In this document: positions 32,716 to 40,583 of the stretch, piece after piece
How the letters are laid out: every line of letters starts with the position of its first letter
How positions within the stretch are numbered: the stretch's first letter is position 1
Program-made: the position numbers and the translations under genes
Origin: Clostridium estertheticum
Lineage (GTDB): Bacteria > Bacillota > Clostridia > Clostridiales > Clostridiaceae
DNA: 64,000 nt
Direction of reading: 5' to 3'
Assembly: GCF_026650985.1 (NCBI RefSeq)
Contig: NZ_CP086239.1
Coordinates: 682,001 to 746,000 of the forward strand
The notes under the pieces: generated by a model
What the model was told of the DNA's origin: nothing
Seen by the model: the letters and a program-made list of their open reading frames with translations, nothing else
Database searches by the model: none

Positions 32716-32832
32716 ATGCAAAAGGGCAAGGAAAGTGAAACCAATAGTAAAAAGGTTAATATCGGCACTAAAAGAACAGAACCTAGTGATAGACAGAAAA
32801 AGGGAGAAAAAGAAAGAAAAAATCAAATTTAA
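32716..32832 (+). CDS. 38-residue basic protein, unknown function
   Basis: A 38-codon ORF whose ATG lies eight bases after GGGAGGG, the best spacing; the alternative ATG at 32711 in another frame sits too close. The product MQKGKESETNSKKVNIGTKR is very basic and serine/asparagine rich, like the preceding small protein. Probably disordered. No function can be given. The next gene follows after 42 bases. Confidence 0.5.
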   Translation: MQKGKESETNSKKVNIGTKRTEPSDRQKKGEKERKNQI

Positions 32833-32874
32833 ATCTAAGTTATATATTTGTGGATGTAAAAGGAGAGTGATTTA

Positions 32875-33075
32875 ATGGTTAACGAAGGTGAGTATTTTAT
32901 AAATAAGGGTTATAAAATAATGAAATTTGAGAGAGATATTGATAAAATTACTGGGCAAGAAATAGGTACAATTGAGGTAAAGGCATTGGATGGTCATAGG
33001 CAGTATATAACATTTGATGATAACGGTGCGGATGAAATAGAGAAAAGTTTATTCGAATATTTAAAAAACAAATAG
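32875..33075 (+). CDS. 66-residue small protein, unknown function
   Basis: A 66-residue protein with AAGGAGAG upstream of the ATG. It looks like a small folded domain: MVNEGEYFINKGYKIMKFER, then a strand-rich GTIEVKALDGHRQYITFDD and a helix at the end. No family is recognised. It is followed by a terminator, closing the group of three small genes (32495-33075). Confidence 0.6.
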   Translation: MVNEGEYFINKGYKIMKFERDIDKITGQEIGTIEVKALDGHRQYITFDDNGADEIEKSLFEYLKNK

Positions 33076-33081
33076 AATCGT

Positions 33082-33121
33082 GAAAATAAGGCATGCTATA
33101 ATTTGTATGCCTTATTTTCAT
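33082..33121 (+). terminator. Terminator after the small-gene group
   Basis: GAAAATAAGGCAT (33082-33094) pairs with ATGCCTTATTTTC (33107-33119) over 13 bases round a 12-base loop, with T-rich sequence after. Confidence 0.75.
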
Positions 33122-33307
33122 TTATTGTTATTTATGAAGTTTTATAAATAAAAGATGTAATTTTTCCGGGAATATTGTAGAATAGAATTTGTTTCTTAAA
33201 ACTCAAAGATAAATTAGCAAAAGTAAATTTATGTTTAATTTTCCATAAAACGCGGGAGTAAGAACAGATTATTTTATTTTGAAACTAAGATTTAGGAGGT
33301 AATTTAA

Positions 33308-34303
33308 ATGAAAAAAGTTGCGGTTATTTTTAATGGCGGCACAATTTCTATGACACTCGATCCAAGAATAAAAGCGGCAGTTCCAACCTTAAGTGGAGAA
33401 GAAATAATGTCTATGGTTACAGGAATTGAAAAATATGCGGAAATAGAATCATATACTTTTTCAAATCTGCCTGGCCCTCACATGACGCCAGAATTAATGA
33501 TGGATTTGTCTAAATACATACAAAAGTTCTTAACTCGAGATGATATATGTGGGGTTGTGGTGACTCATGGTACGGATTCACTTGAGGAAACAGCATATTT
33601 GTTACATCTAACTATTAATAACCCAAAGCCTGTAATTGTTACAGGTTCAATGAGAAATGGTTCGGAACTTGGGTATGATGGTCCTGCAAATTTATCTGCT
33701 GCTATTTGTACTGCTATTTCGCAGGAGGCGCGTAATAGGGGAGTGTTAGTGTGCTTAAATGATGAACTTAATTGTGCTAGTGAAGTTACTAAAGCACATT
33801 CAATGCATCTAAACACTTTCCAGAGTCCCGAGTTTGGTCCCATAGGAATTATAGATAACAATGAAGCAATATTCTATAGAGATAGTTTGAAAAAAGAACA
33901 TATAATAACAGATAAGGTAGAAACTAAAGTGGATTTAATAAAAGCTTGTGCTGGTATGAATTCAAAACTAATTGATTTTTGTGTAAAGGAAGGCGCAAGA
34001 GGAATTGTTATTGAAGCTATGGGAAGAGGAAACATTCCGCCTGAAATGGCAGAGGGTGTAAAAAATGCTATTGAAAAGGGTGTAGCGGTTGTTATGGTGT
34101 CTAGATGCTTTAAAGGAAGAGTATTAGATTCCTATGGATACCCAGGTGGTGGAAAAGAACTCAGGAATGCTGGTGTTATTTTTGGGGATAGTCTTCCGGG
34201 TCAAAAGGCTAGAATTAAACTTATGCTGGCACTTGCGAGCACAACAGATTTGAAGGAAATAAAGCACATGTTCGAAAATGGAAGGTACAAAAGCCGAATT
34301 TAA
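33308..34303 (+). CDS. ansA: L-asparaginase
   Basis: A 331-residue asparaginase. The first catalytic motif FNGGTISMT and the second VVVTHGTDSLEETA hold the two catalytic threonines, with the aspartate and lysine of the family further on. Asparaginases hydrolyse asparagine to aspartate and ammonia. The protein has no signal peptide, so it is a cytoplasmic type I enzyme. GGAGG precedes the ATG. It stands alone, followed by its own intergenic region with the permease promoter. About 175 bases upstream of it hold no other gene. Confidence 0.9.
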   Translation: MKKVAVIFNGGTISMTLDPRIKAAVPTLSGEEIMSMVTGIEKYAEIESYTFSNLPGPHMTPELMMDLSKYIQKFLTRDDICGVVVTHGTDSLEETAYLLHLTINNPKPVIVTGSMRNGSELGYDGPANLSAAICTAISQEARNRGVLVCLNDELNCASEVTKAHSMHLNTFQSPEFGPIGIIDNNEAIFYRDSLKKEHIITDKVETKVDLIKACAGMNSKLIDFCVKEGARGIVIEAMGRGNIPPEMAEGVKNAIEKGVAVVMVSRCFKGRVLDSYGYPGGGKELRNAGVIFGDSLPGQKARIKLMLALASTTDLKEIKHMFENGRYKSRI

Positions 34304-34336
34304 CGAGAAAAATATAATTTAATATTCGCCATGGTA

Positions 34337-34365
34337 TTGACGAAAACTTCCATTTTTGATATTAT
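34337..34365 (+). promoter_or_regulatory. Sigma-A promoter of the NCS2 permease gene
   Basis: TTGACG (34337-34342) and TATTAT (34360-34365) are exactly 17 bases apart, giving a start near 34372 and a short leader. No purine riboswitch core is present in this leader. Confidence 0.75.
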
Positions 34366-34403
34366 GTTTGTATAAAAAATAAAATACAGGATAGGGGAGA
34401 AAC

Positions 34404-35825
34404 ATGAAATCAACAGAAAATATTGAAAAAAATTCTATATTTGAGAAGCTTTTTAAATTAAGAGAAAACAAAACGACAGTTAAAACAGAAATACTTGCGG
34501 GTATAACTACATTTATAACTATGGCATATATTATAATTGTAAATCCTAATATTCTTAGATTTGCTGGAATGAATGTGCTAGGGATAAAAGGAGAAGGGGC
34601 AGGAGCTTTTACTGCGTTAAATGATCCAGTTGTAGCATCAGTTTTTGCAGCAACATGCCTTACAGCAGCAATAGGTACTTTCGTAATGGCTTTTTATGCC
34701 AACCTTCCTTTTGCACAGGCACCGGGAATGGGATTAAATGCATTCTTTACTTATAGTGTATGTTTAGGCCTAGGATATACATGGCAACAAGCGCTAGCCG
34801 CAGTTTTTATATCAGGAATTTTATTTATAATAATAACACTTACATCAATACGAGAAAAAATAGTGGATGCTTTGCCACAAAATTTAAAACTTGCTATTTC
34901 AGGTGGTATCGGATTATTTATAGCCCTTATAGGTTTTAAAGGTGGCGGAATAATTGTAAGTAATAAAGAAACTCTAGTAGCCTTTGGTAGTCTTACATCT
35001 CCAAGTGCATTAGTGACACTAATAGGCATATCTATTACGGCAATATTCATGGCTAGAAAAATAAAAGGATCTATACTAATTGGAATTGTTATAACTGCTA
35101 TAGTGGGAATTCCGTTTGGAATTACAAAACTAGCAGGTGTTAAGATATTTAGTGCACCACCATCTCTTGCACCAACATTCATGCAGTTTGATTTTGCAGG
35201 TCTTTTAGGATCAGGTGCTGGTAAGGGAGTATTTTCAGCAATAATGAGTGTAGTAATGGTTGTAATAACATTTAGTTTAGTGGATTTATTTGACACAATA
35301 GGAACACTCGTAGGAACAGCAACAAAAGCTAATATGCTTGATGAGAATGGACGAGTAAAAAATATGAATAAGGCATTAATGTCAGATGCATTAGCAACTA
35401 CTGCAGGAGCAATTATGGGAACAAGTACAGTAGTAACTTATGTTGAATCCACAGCAGGAGTTGCAGAAGGTGGAAGAACAGGTCTTACATCAGCTACAGT
35501 TGGAGTCTTATTTTTAGCTTCATTATTTTTTAGTGGACTTGTAGGAATAGTACCATCAGAGGCGACTGCCCCAGCACTTGTAATAGTTGGAGTGCTTATG
35601 ATGAGTTCAATTACAAAAATTGATTTTGAAGATTTTACGGAAGCACTCCCAGCATTCTTAACAATAGCAATAATGCCATTTAGCTATAGTATAGCAAATG
35701 GAATAGCAGCAGGAATTATTTTTTACCCAATAGTAAAAGTAGCAACAGGTAGGTATAAAGAAGTAAGCCCTATAGTTTATGTTTTAGCAGGCTTATTTAT
35801 AATTAGATTTATTATATTACCTTAA
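34404..35825 (+). CDS. NCS2-family purine permease (AzgA/PbuG-type)
   Basis: A 473-residue membrane protein with about 12 helices. The opening 'TTVKTEILAGITTFITMAYIIIVNPNIL' and 'LPFAQAPGMGLNAFFTYSV' mark the AzgA-like branch of NCS2, which imports hypoxanthine, guanine or adenine by proton symport. The DLFDTIGTLVGTATKAN segment is also typical. A single good promoter drives it, and a large terminator follows, so it is monocistronic. Which purine is used cannot be told. Confidence 0.88.
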   Translation: MKSTENIEKNSIFEKLFKLRENKTTVKTEILAGITTFITMAYIIIVNPNILRFAGMNVLGIKGEGAGAFTALNDPVVASVFAATCLTAAIGTFVMAFYANLPFAQAPGMGLNAFFTYSVCLGLGYTWQQALAAVFISGILFIIITLTSIREKIVDALPQNLKLAISGGIGLFIALIGFKGGGIIVSNKETLVAFGSLTSPSALVTLIGISITAIFMARKIKGSILIGIVITAIVGIPFGITKLAGVKIFSAPPSLAPTFMQFDFAGLLGSGAGKGVFSAIMSVVMVVITFSLVDLFDTIGTLVGTATKANMLDENGRVKNMNKALMSDALATTAGAIMGTSTVVTYVESTAGVAEGGRTGLTSATVGVLFLASLFFSGLVGIVPSEATAPALVIVGVLMMSSITKIDFEDFTEALPAFLTIAIMPFSYSIANGIAAGIIFYPIVKVATGRYKEVSPIVYVLAGLFIIRFIILP

Positions 35826-35844
35826 GGCTGAAATGTCGTTAAAC

Positions 35845-35897
35845 TGGTACTTATAAAACAGATATTTTAAGATATCTATTTTATAAGTACCAATTTT
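35845..35897 (+). terminator. Terminator after the permease
   Basis: A 21-base pair of arms (35845-35865 and 35872-35892) with one mismatch closes round a six-base loop and ends in TTTTT. Confidence 0.8.
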
Positions 35898-35991
35898 TAA
35901 TTTAAGCTTCTTTTTACTGTAAATAAGGCGAATGTAACAAAGTTAGTATTATCTGAATAATATAATAAAAACTATATAAAAGGATGATACT

Positions 35992-37146
35992 ATGAAAATA
36001 AATAATAGAATGTCTAATGTATCCGAATATCATTTCAAAAGGATTGATGATATTAAAAATAAAGCGATAACTGACCGGAAAAAAATTATTGACCTTAGTA
36101 TAGGAGATCCAGATTTACCAGTCAATTCAAAAATCACAGATGCGCTAATAGAAGCCCTGAAATGTGAGAGATATAATAACTATCCTCCTTATGATGGAAT
36201 AAGTGAACTCAAAAAAGCAGTTATAAAATATTATAATGACGTTTACAATGTATGCCTAGGTTTAGATGAAGTAATAATTCTTATAGGATCAAAGGAAGGT
36301 ATAAACAATATAATTCCGGCTGTATGTGATATAGGAGATTGTGTAATAGTGCCTGAACCTGCATATCCAGTTTATAGTATTTGTTCAAAACTATGGGGTT
36401 GTGTTCCGTATACTGTGCCATTAACACAAATCAATGGATATATGCCAAGGCTTGATGCTATTCCTGAAATTATTGTTAATAAATGCAAATTGATGTTTAT
36501 AAATTATCCTAATAACCCGACAGGTGCAGTAGCAAGTAAAGAGTTCTATAAGAATGTTATAAATTTTTCTTATGATAATAATATTGTTTTATGCAATGAT
36601 TCGGCATATAATGAGATAATTAAGGAAGATAAAGAACCAATTAGCCTTATGCAATATGATGTATTAAGGCAAAACGTGGAATTTGGAACTTTATCAAAAA
36701 CTTATAATATGACAGGGTATAGAATTGGGTATGCTGTAGGTAATGCTAAAGTAATAAATGCTCTTTTAAAAATAAAAAGTAATTGTGACTCTGGTCAATT
36801 CATACCAGTTCAAAAGGCTGCAGCTGCTGCTCTTAATTTAGAACGTGATTATGTTCATAATATAAGAAAAGTATATGACGAAAGACGTGAAGTTGCTAAA
36901 AGTGTTTTACTAGAAAAGAACATAAAATTCTTTGATGCTGAAGCTACTTTTTATTTATGGTGTAGAACACCTAAAAACTATACTACAAATGAATTTTGTG
37001 AAGAATTGCTGATTAATCATGGAATTGTGATTACACCAGGCAATGTTTTTGGGAAAATTGGGTACGATTACTTCCGTATAGCGCTTACAAAAGATAAGCT
37101 TATTATTGAAGAAGCTTTAAAATCTTTAAAAAAATGTGGCGATTAA
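35992..37146 (+). CDS. PLP-dependent aminotransferase (DapL-like)
   Basis: A 384-residue class I/II aminotransferase. It has the N-terminal 'IIDLSIGDPDLPVNSKITDAL', the P-N-N-P-T-G motif (NYPNNPTGAV), and the PLP lysine in GTLSKTYNMTGYRIGY, with the final arginine YFRIALT. It resembles LL-diaminopimelate aminotransferases and related alanine/aspartate transaminases. The true amino donor is not shown by sequence. It is monocistronic; an AGGATG lies upstream of the start. Confidence 0.75.
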   Translation: MKINNRMSNVSEYHFKRIDDIKNKAITDRKKIIDLSIGDPDLPVNSKITDALIEALKCERYNNYPPYDGISELKKAVIKYYNDVYNVCLGLDEVIILIGSKEGINNIIPAVCDIGDCVIVPEPAYPVYSICSKLWGCVPYTVPLTQINGYMPRLDAIPEIIVNKCKLMFINYPNNPTGAVASKEFYKNVINFSYDNNIVLCNDSAYNEIIKEDKEPISLMQYDVLRQNVEFGTLSKTYNMTGYRIGYAVGNAKVINALLKIKSNCDSGQFIPVQKAAAAALNLERDYVHNIRKVYDERREVAKSVLLEKNIKFFDAEATFYLWCRTPKNYTTNEFCEELLINHGIVITPGNVFGKIGYDYFRIALTKDKLIIEEALKSLKKCGD

Positions 37147-37285
37147 TATTATTATTGGTATAATATAAGTTATATAGGAAATATTTTATTAATAGTATGA
37201 GCTGCTTTTAAAATCTATAAAATTACAGCTTGATGGTATTTTTTTTATGAAAATCGTAATAAAAGTAAAAACTTATAATTTTAGC

Positions 37286-37315
37286 TTGAAATTAAGGTAA
37301 TACTTTATGTATACT
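37286..37315 (+). promoter_or_regulatory. Sigma-A promoter of the yicC-remA-gmk operon
   Basis: TTGAAA (37286-37291) and TATACT (37310-37315) are 18 bases apart, with a start near 37322 and GAAGGA nine bases before the chosen ATG of yicC. It likely drives the long run of housekeeping genes that follows. Confidence 0.65.
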
Positions 37316-37355
37316 TATTACGAGGTCACAATGAACAATGGAAGGATGTCTTGTT

Positions 37356-38234
37356 ATGATTAGGAGTATGACTGGGTTTGGGAGAGGAAACTCTGAAAAA
37401 GATGGTAAAAGTTTTACAATTGAGATTAAAAGTGTTAATCATAGATATTTTGAAACTAATATAAGAATGCCTAGAGTATTAATATCTTTTGAGGATAAAA
37501 TCCGTAAAATAATTGGTGAAAAAGTAAAAAGGGGAAAGCTTGATGTTTTTGTAACTCAAGGCAATTATGATAAGGAAGATGTCGAAGCATATTTGAATGA
37601 AAATTTAGCAGCAAGTTATATAAATTGCCTTGGAATCTTAAAAGATAAATATGGTCTGAGTGATGATATATCTGTTTCAGCAGTAGCTAAATTACCTGAA
37701 GTAATAACACTTAAGCAAAAGGAAGAAGATGTTTCAGAAACATTTGAGCAGATTGATTTAGCATTAACAAAGGCGCTTAGGGCCCTTCTTTTTATGAGAG
37801 AAAGAGAAGGCAGAAAGCTACTTGAAGATGTTATAATTAAGTGCGACTTAATTAATGGATTAGTTGATAAGGTTAAACTGCGGGCACCTCTTGTTGTTTG
37901 TGAGTATAAAGCTAAACTAACTCAAAGGCTTGATGTTTTGCATAAAGAAATTGACTTTGATGAAAACAGAGTTGCTATGGAAATTGCAATTTTTGCTGAT
38001 AAAGCAGGAATTGATGAAGAAATTGTTAGATTAAATAGTCACATAAATCAAATGAGAGAGACTCTAATTTTAGACGAACCAATTGGTAGAAAGCTTGATT
38101 TTATTATTCAAGAAATGAATAGAGAAACTAACACTATAGCATCAAAAGCAAATGATTTAGAAATTTTAAACACAGTAATTAGTATGAAAAGTGAAATAGA
38201 GAAAATTAGAGAACAAATACAAAACATAGAATAA
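37356..38234 (+). CDS. yicC: YicC/YloC-family endoribonuclease
   Basis: Start chosen at the ATG at 37356 (GAAGGA upstream) because the family begins [11 protein letters not shown]; 292 residues. The 'SMTGFGRG' opening and '[17 protein letters not shown]' are diagnostic, and '[20 protein letters not shown]' ends the family. YicC proteins are clamp-like endoribonucleases that cleave RNA hairpins. It is the first gene of the conserved yloC-like operon in Firmicutes and is followed by remA after 14 bases. Confidence 0.9.
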   Translation: MIRSMTGFGRGNSEKDGKSFTIEIKSVNHRYFETNIRMPRVLISFEDKIRKIIGEKVKRGKLDVFVTQGNYDKEDVEAYLNENLAASYINCLGILKDKYGLSDDISVSAVAKLPEVITLKQKEEDVSETFEQIDLALTKALRALLFMREREGRKLLEDVIIKCDLINGLVDKVKLRAPLVVCEYKAKLTQRLDVLHKEIDFDENRVAMEIAIFADKAGIDEEIVRLNSHINQMRETLILDEPIGRKLDFIIQEMNRETNTIASKANDLEILNTVISMKSEIEKIREQIQNIE

Positions 38235-38248
38235 ACTGGAGGCAAACG

Positions 38249-38521
38249 ATGAGTATAAAGTTGATAAACATAGGGTTTGGAAACATTGTTTCAGCAAATA
38301 GATTGGTAGCTATAGTCAGCCCTGAGTCAGCGCCTATAAAAAGAATAATTCAAGAGGCAAGAGATAGAGGAATGCTAATTGATGCTACATATGGAAGAAG
38401 AACCAGAGCGGTTATTATCACTGATAGTGATCATGTTATCTTATCAGCTGTTCAGCCTGAAACTGTTGCACATAGATTATCTGTTAAAGATGATGAACAT
38501 TTAGACGAGGTAGAGGAATAA
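38249..38521 (+). CDS. remA: Extracellular matrix/DNA-binding regulator RemA
   Basis: A 90-residue DUF370 protein. It starts [27 protein letters not shown] and has the '[20 protein letters not shown]' segment that forms the octameric DNA-binding ring of RemA. In Bacillus it activates matrix genes; in clostridia its targets are less clear. The stop overlaps the gmk ATG by one base. GGAGG precedes the ATG. Confidence 0.9.
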   Translation: MSIKLINIGFGNIVSANRLVAIVSPESAPIKRIIQEARDRGMLIDATYGRRTRAVIITDSDHVILSAVQPETVAHRLSVKDDEHLDEVEE

Positions 38522-39132
38522 TGAGGAACAAAGGACAGCTAATTGTAATTTCAGGACCTTCCGGTGCTGGTAAGGGGACTGTATGCGAGGCGCTTCTTAA
38601 AAAAAATGACTTCTGGATTTCAGTTTCAGCAACCACGAGAAGCCCAAGAAATGCTGAAATAGAAGGTGTAAATTACTATTTTATATCTAGAGAAGAATTT
38701 CTAGAAAGGATAACATCAAAAGATTTTCTTGAGTATGCAGAGGTTTATGGAAATTGTTATGGTACACCTAAATCTGAGGTTCTAAAAGTGCTCGAGAGCG
38801 GCCGTGATGTAATACTTGAAATAGACATTCAAGGCGCTCTTAAGGTGAAAATGGCTTATCCAAATGGTTTATTTATTTTTATTCTTCCGCCATCTATGGA
38901 GGAATTAAGAAATAGAATTACAAATAGGGGCAGTGAAACACCAGAATCATTAATGACTAGATTTGCATCTGCTCATGAAGAAATAAGTTTTGTATCAAAA
39001 TATGATTATGCAGTTGTGAATGATACTGTGGATAGCGCATGTGAGAAAATTCAGAGCATTGTCATTGCAGAAAGATGCAGAGTCGATAGAATGAATGGAG
39101 ATTTTTTAAAGGAGGAAATTATAAATGAATAA
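38521..39132 (+). CDS. gmk: Guanylate kinase
   Basis: A 203-residue guanylate kinase. The P-loop VISGPSGAGKGTVCEALL, the GMP-binding segment with R-S-P-R (TTRSPRNAEIEGVNYYF) and the lid arginine region (RNRITNRGSETPESL) are present. It makes GDP from GMP and ATP. The gene overlaps rpoZ by eight bases, so gmk and rpoZ are coupled, a widespread arrangement. Confidence 0.97.
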   Translation: MRNKGQLIVISGPSGAGKGTVCEALLKKNDFWISVSATTRSPRNAEIEGVNYYFISREEFLERITSKDFLEYAEVYGNCYGTPKSEVLKVLESGRDVILEIDIQGALKVKMAYPNGLFIFILPPSMEELRNRITNRGSETPESLMTRFASAHEEISFVSKYDYAVVNDTVDSACEKIQSIVIAERCRVDRMNGDFLKEEIINE

Positions 39133-39343
39133 TTCAATGATTAGTCCATCAATAGTAGATTTGTTAGAAAAGGTTGACAATAGGTATTCTTTAGTTGTAG
39201 CAACATCAAAAAGAGCAAGACAAATAATAGAAGGTCAAAGCCCGCTTGTACAGGTGGATTCAACAAAACCTGTTACTATTGCTATAGAGGAGATTTATGA
39301 GGGAGCTATTGTTGCCATCACAACTCAAGAAGGAATAAAATAG
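39125..39343 (+). CDS. rpoZ: RNA polymerase omega subunit
   Basis: A 72-residue omega protein (MISPSIVDLLEKVDNRYSLV, then ATSKRARQIIEGQSPLV). It helps the beta' subunit fold and join the polymerase. GGAGG lies inside the end of gmk, in keeping with the eight-base overlap. coaBC begins one base after its stop. Confidence 0.93.
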   Translation: MNNSMISPSIVDLLEKVDNRYSLVVATSKRARQIIEGQSPLVQVDSTKPVTIAIEEIYEGAIVAITTQEGIK

Positions 39344-39344
39344 T

Positions 39345-40535
39345 ATGGAAAATACAAAGACGGTAGTTGTTGGTGTTACAGGTGGAATAGCTGTATATAA
39401 GGCTCTAGACGTTATTAGTAGATTAAAAAAAGAAAATGTTGATGTGCATGTTATAATGACAAAATCTGCTATAGAGTTTGTAAATCCAATAAGCTTTCAA
39501 TCACTCAGTCAGAACATGGTTATACATGATATGTTTGAGGAACCTAAAGCATGGGAGATACAACATATATCTCTTGCTAAAAAAGCAGATCTATTTGTTG
39601 TAGTTCCAGCAACTGCTAATATAATTGGTAAAATTGCAAATGGAATTGCAGATGATATGATTACTACTACTATTATGGCAACTAAGGCACCAGTGATTTT
39701 TGCTCCGGCAATGAATGTTAATATGTATAATAACCCAATTCTACAAAGTAATATTCAAAAACTAAAGGGTTTTGGTTATGAGTTTATTGCTCCGGTATCA
39801 GGAAGGCTTGCTTGTGGTGACATAGGAGAAGGAAAACTTGCACAAACTGAAGATATTTTTGAAGTGATTATGAGTAAATTATATCCTATAAAGGATATGA
39901 TAGGTACTAAGGTTTTAGTTACAGCCGGACCTACAATTGCACCTATTGATCCTGTAAGATTTATAACTAATAGGTCAACAGGGAAAATGGGTTATTCAAT
40001 TGCGAGAGAAGCAAGAGACAGAGGGGCAGATGTAACTTTAATATCGGGACCATGTAATGAAAAAGCACCTTTTGGTGTAAGTATAATTAAGATAAATACT
40101 AATGATGAGATGAGAACTGCTGTAATAAGCAAATATGAAGATAGTGACATAGTCATAAAAGCAGCAGCTGTATCTGACTATAAACCTAAGGTATACTCTA
40201 GCTTTAAAATCAAGAAAAGTGAAGATATTTTAAACTTAGAGTTTGTACGAGATAACGACATTTTGAAAGAGCTTGGATTACATAAAAAGAAGCAAATTTT
40301 AGTAGGTTTTGCAGCGGAAAGTAATGATTTACTTAAAAATGCAAAAGAAAAACTACTTAAGAAAAATTTAGATTATATAATTGCTAATGATATAACAAAA
40401 ACAGACAGTGGGTTTGGAACTGAAGAGAATAAAGTGATTATTTTAAGCAAAGATAACGATCCAATAGCATTAGATATAATGTCTAAGAAACAAGTTGCTA
40501 GGGAATTGTTTAATTTAATAAATAAAAAGCGCTAA
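39345..40535 (+). CDS. coaBC: Bifunctional CoaBC (phosphopantothenoylcysteine synthase/decarboxylase)
   Basis: A 396-residue bifunctional protein for coenzyme A synthesis. The N-terminal flavoprotein decarboxylase (CoaC) has PATANIIGKIANGIADD, the PAMN motif (FAPAMNVNMYNN) and SGRLACGDIGEGKLA. The C-terminal synthase (CoaB) starts near residue 190 with VLVTAGPTIAPIDPVRFITN, including KAAAVSDYKPK. It follows rpoZ by one base. Its stop codon lies in the loop of the terminator that follows. Confidence 0.95.
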   Translation: MENTKTVVVGVTGGIAVYKALDVISRLKKENVDVHVIMTKSAIEFVNPISFQSLSQNMVIHDMFEEPKAWEIQHISLAKKADLFVVVPATANIIGKIANGIADDMITTTIMATKAPVIFAPAMNVNMYNNPILQSNIQKLKGFGYEFIAPVSGRLACGDIGEGKLAQTEDIFEVIMSKLYPIKDMIGTKVLVTAGPTIAPIDPVRFITNRSTGKMGYSIAREARDRGADVTLISGPCNEKAPFGVSIIKINTNDEMRTAVISKYEDSDIVIKAAAVSDYKPKVYSSFKIKKSEDILNLEFVRDNDILKELGLHKKKQILVGFAAESNDLLKNAKEKLLKKNLDYIIANDITKTDSGFGTEENKVIILSKDNDPIALDIMSKKQVARELFNLINKKR

Positions 40536-40546
40536 TGCGCTTTTTT
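40524..40546 (+). terminator. Terminator overlapping the coaBC stop
   Basis: AAAAAGCGC (40524-40532) pairs with GCGCTTTTT (40537-40545) round a TAAT loop that contains the coaBC TAA stop, then the T-run. It can limit read-through into priA. Confidence 0.75.
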
Positions 40547-40583
40547 ATATTATAGAAAATTATAAAATTAAAAGGGTGATTAA

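Noticed and set aside
32711-32872. An alternative frame starting at the ATG at 32711 (MICKRARKVK...)
   Set aside because: The ribosome site is only three bases away and the product overlaps into the next gene's leader; the ATG at 32716 has better spacing and a composition like its neighbour.
34304-34403. Purine riboswitch before the NCS2 permease
   Set aside because: The leader is short and lacks the conserved three-way junction sequences.
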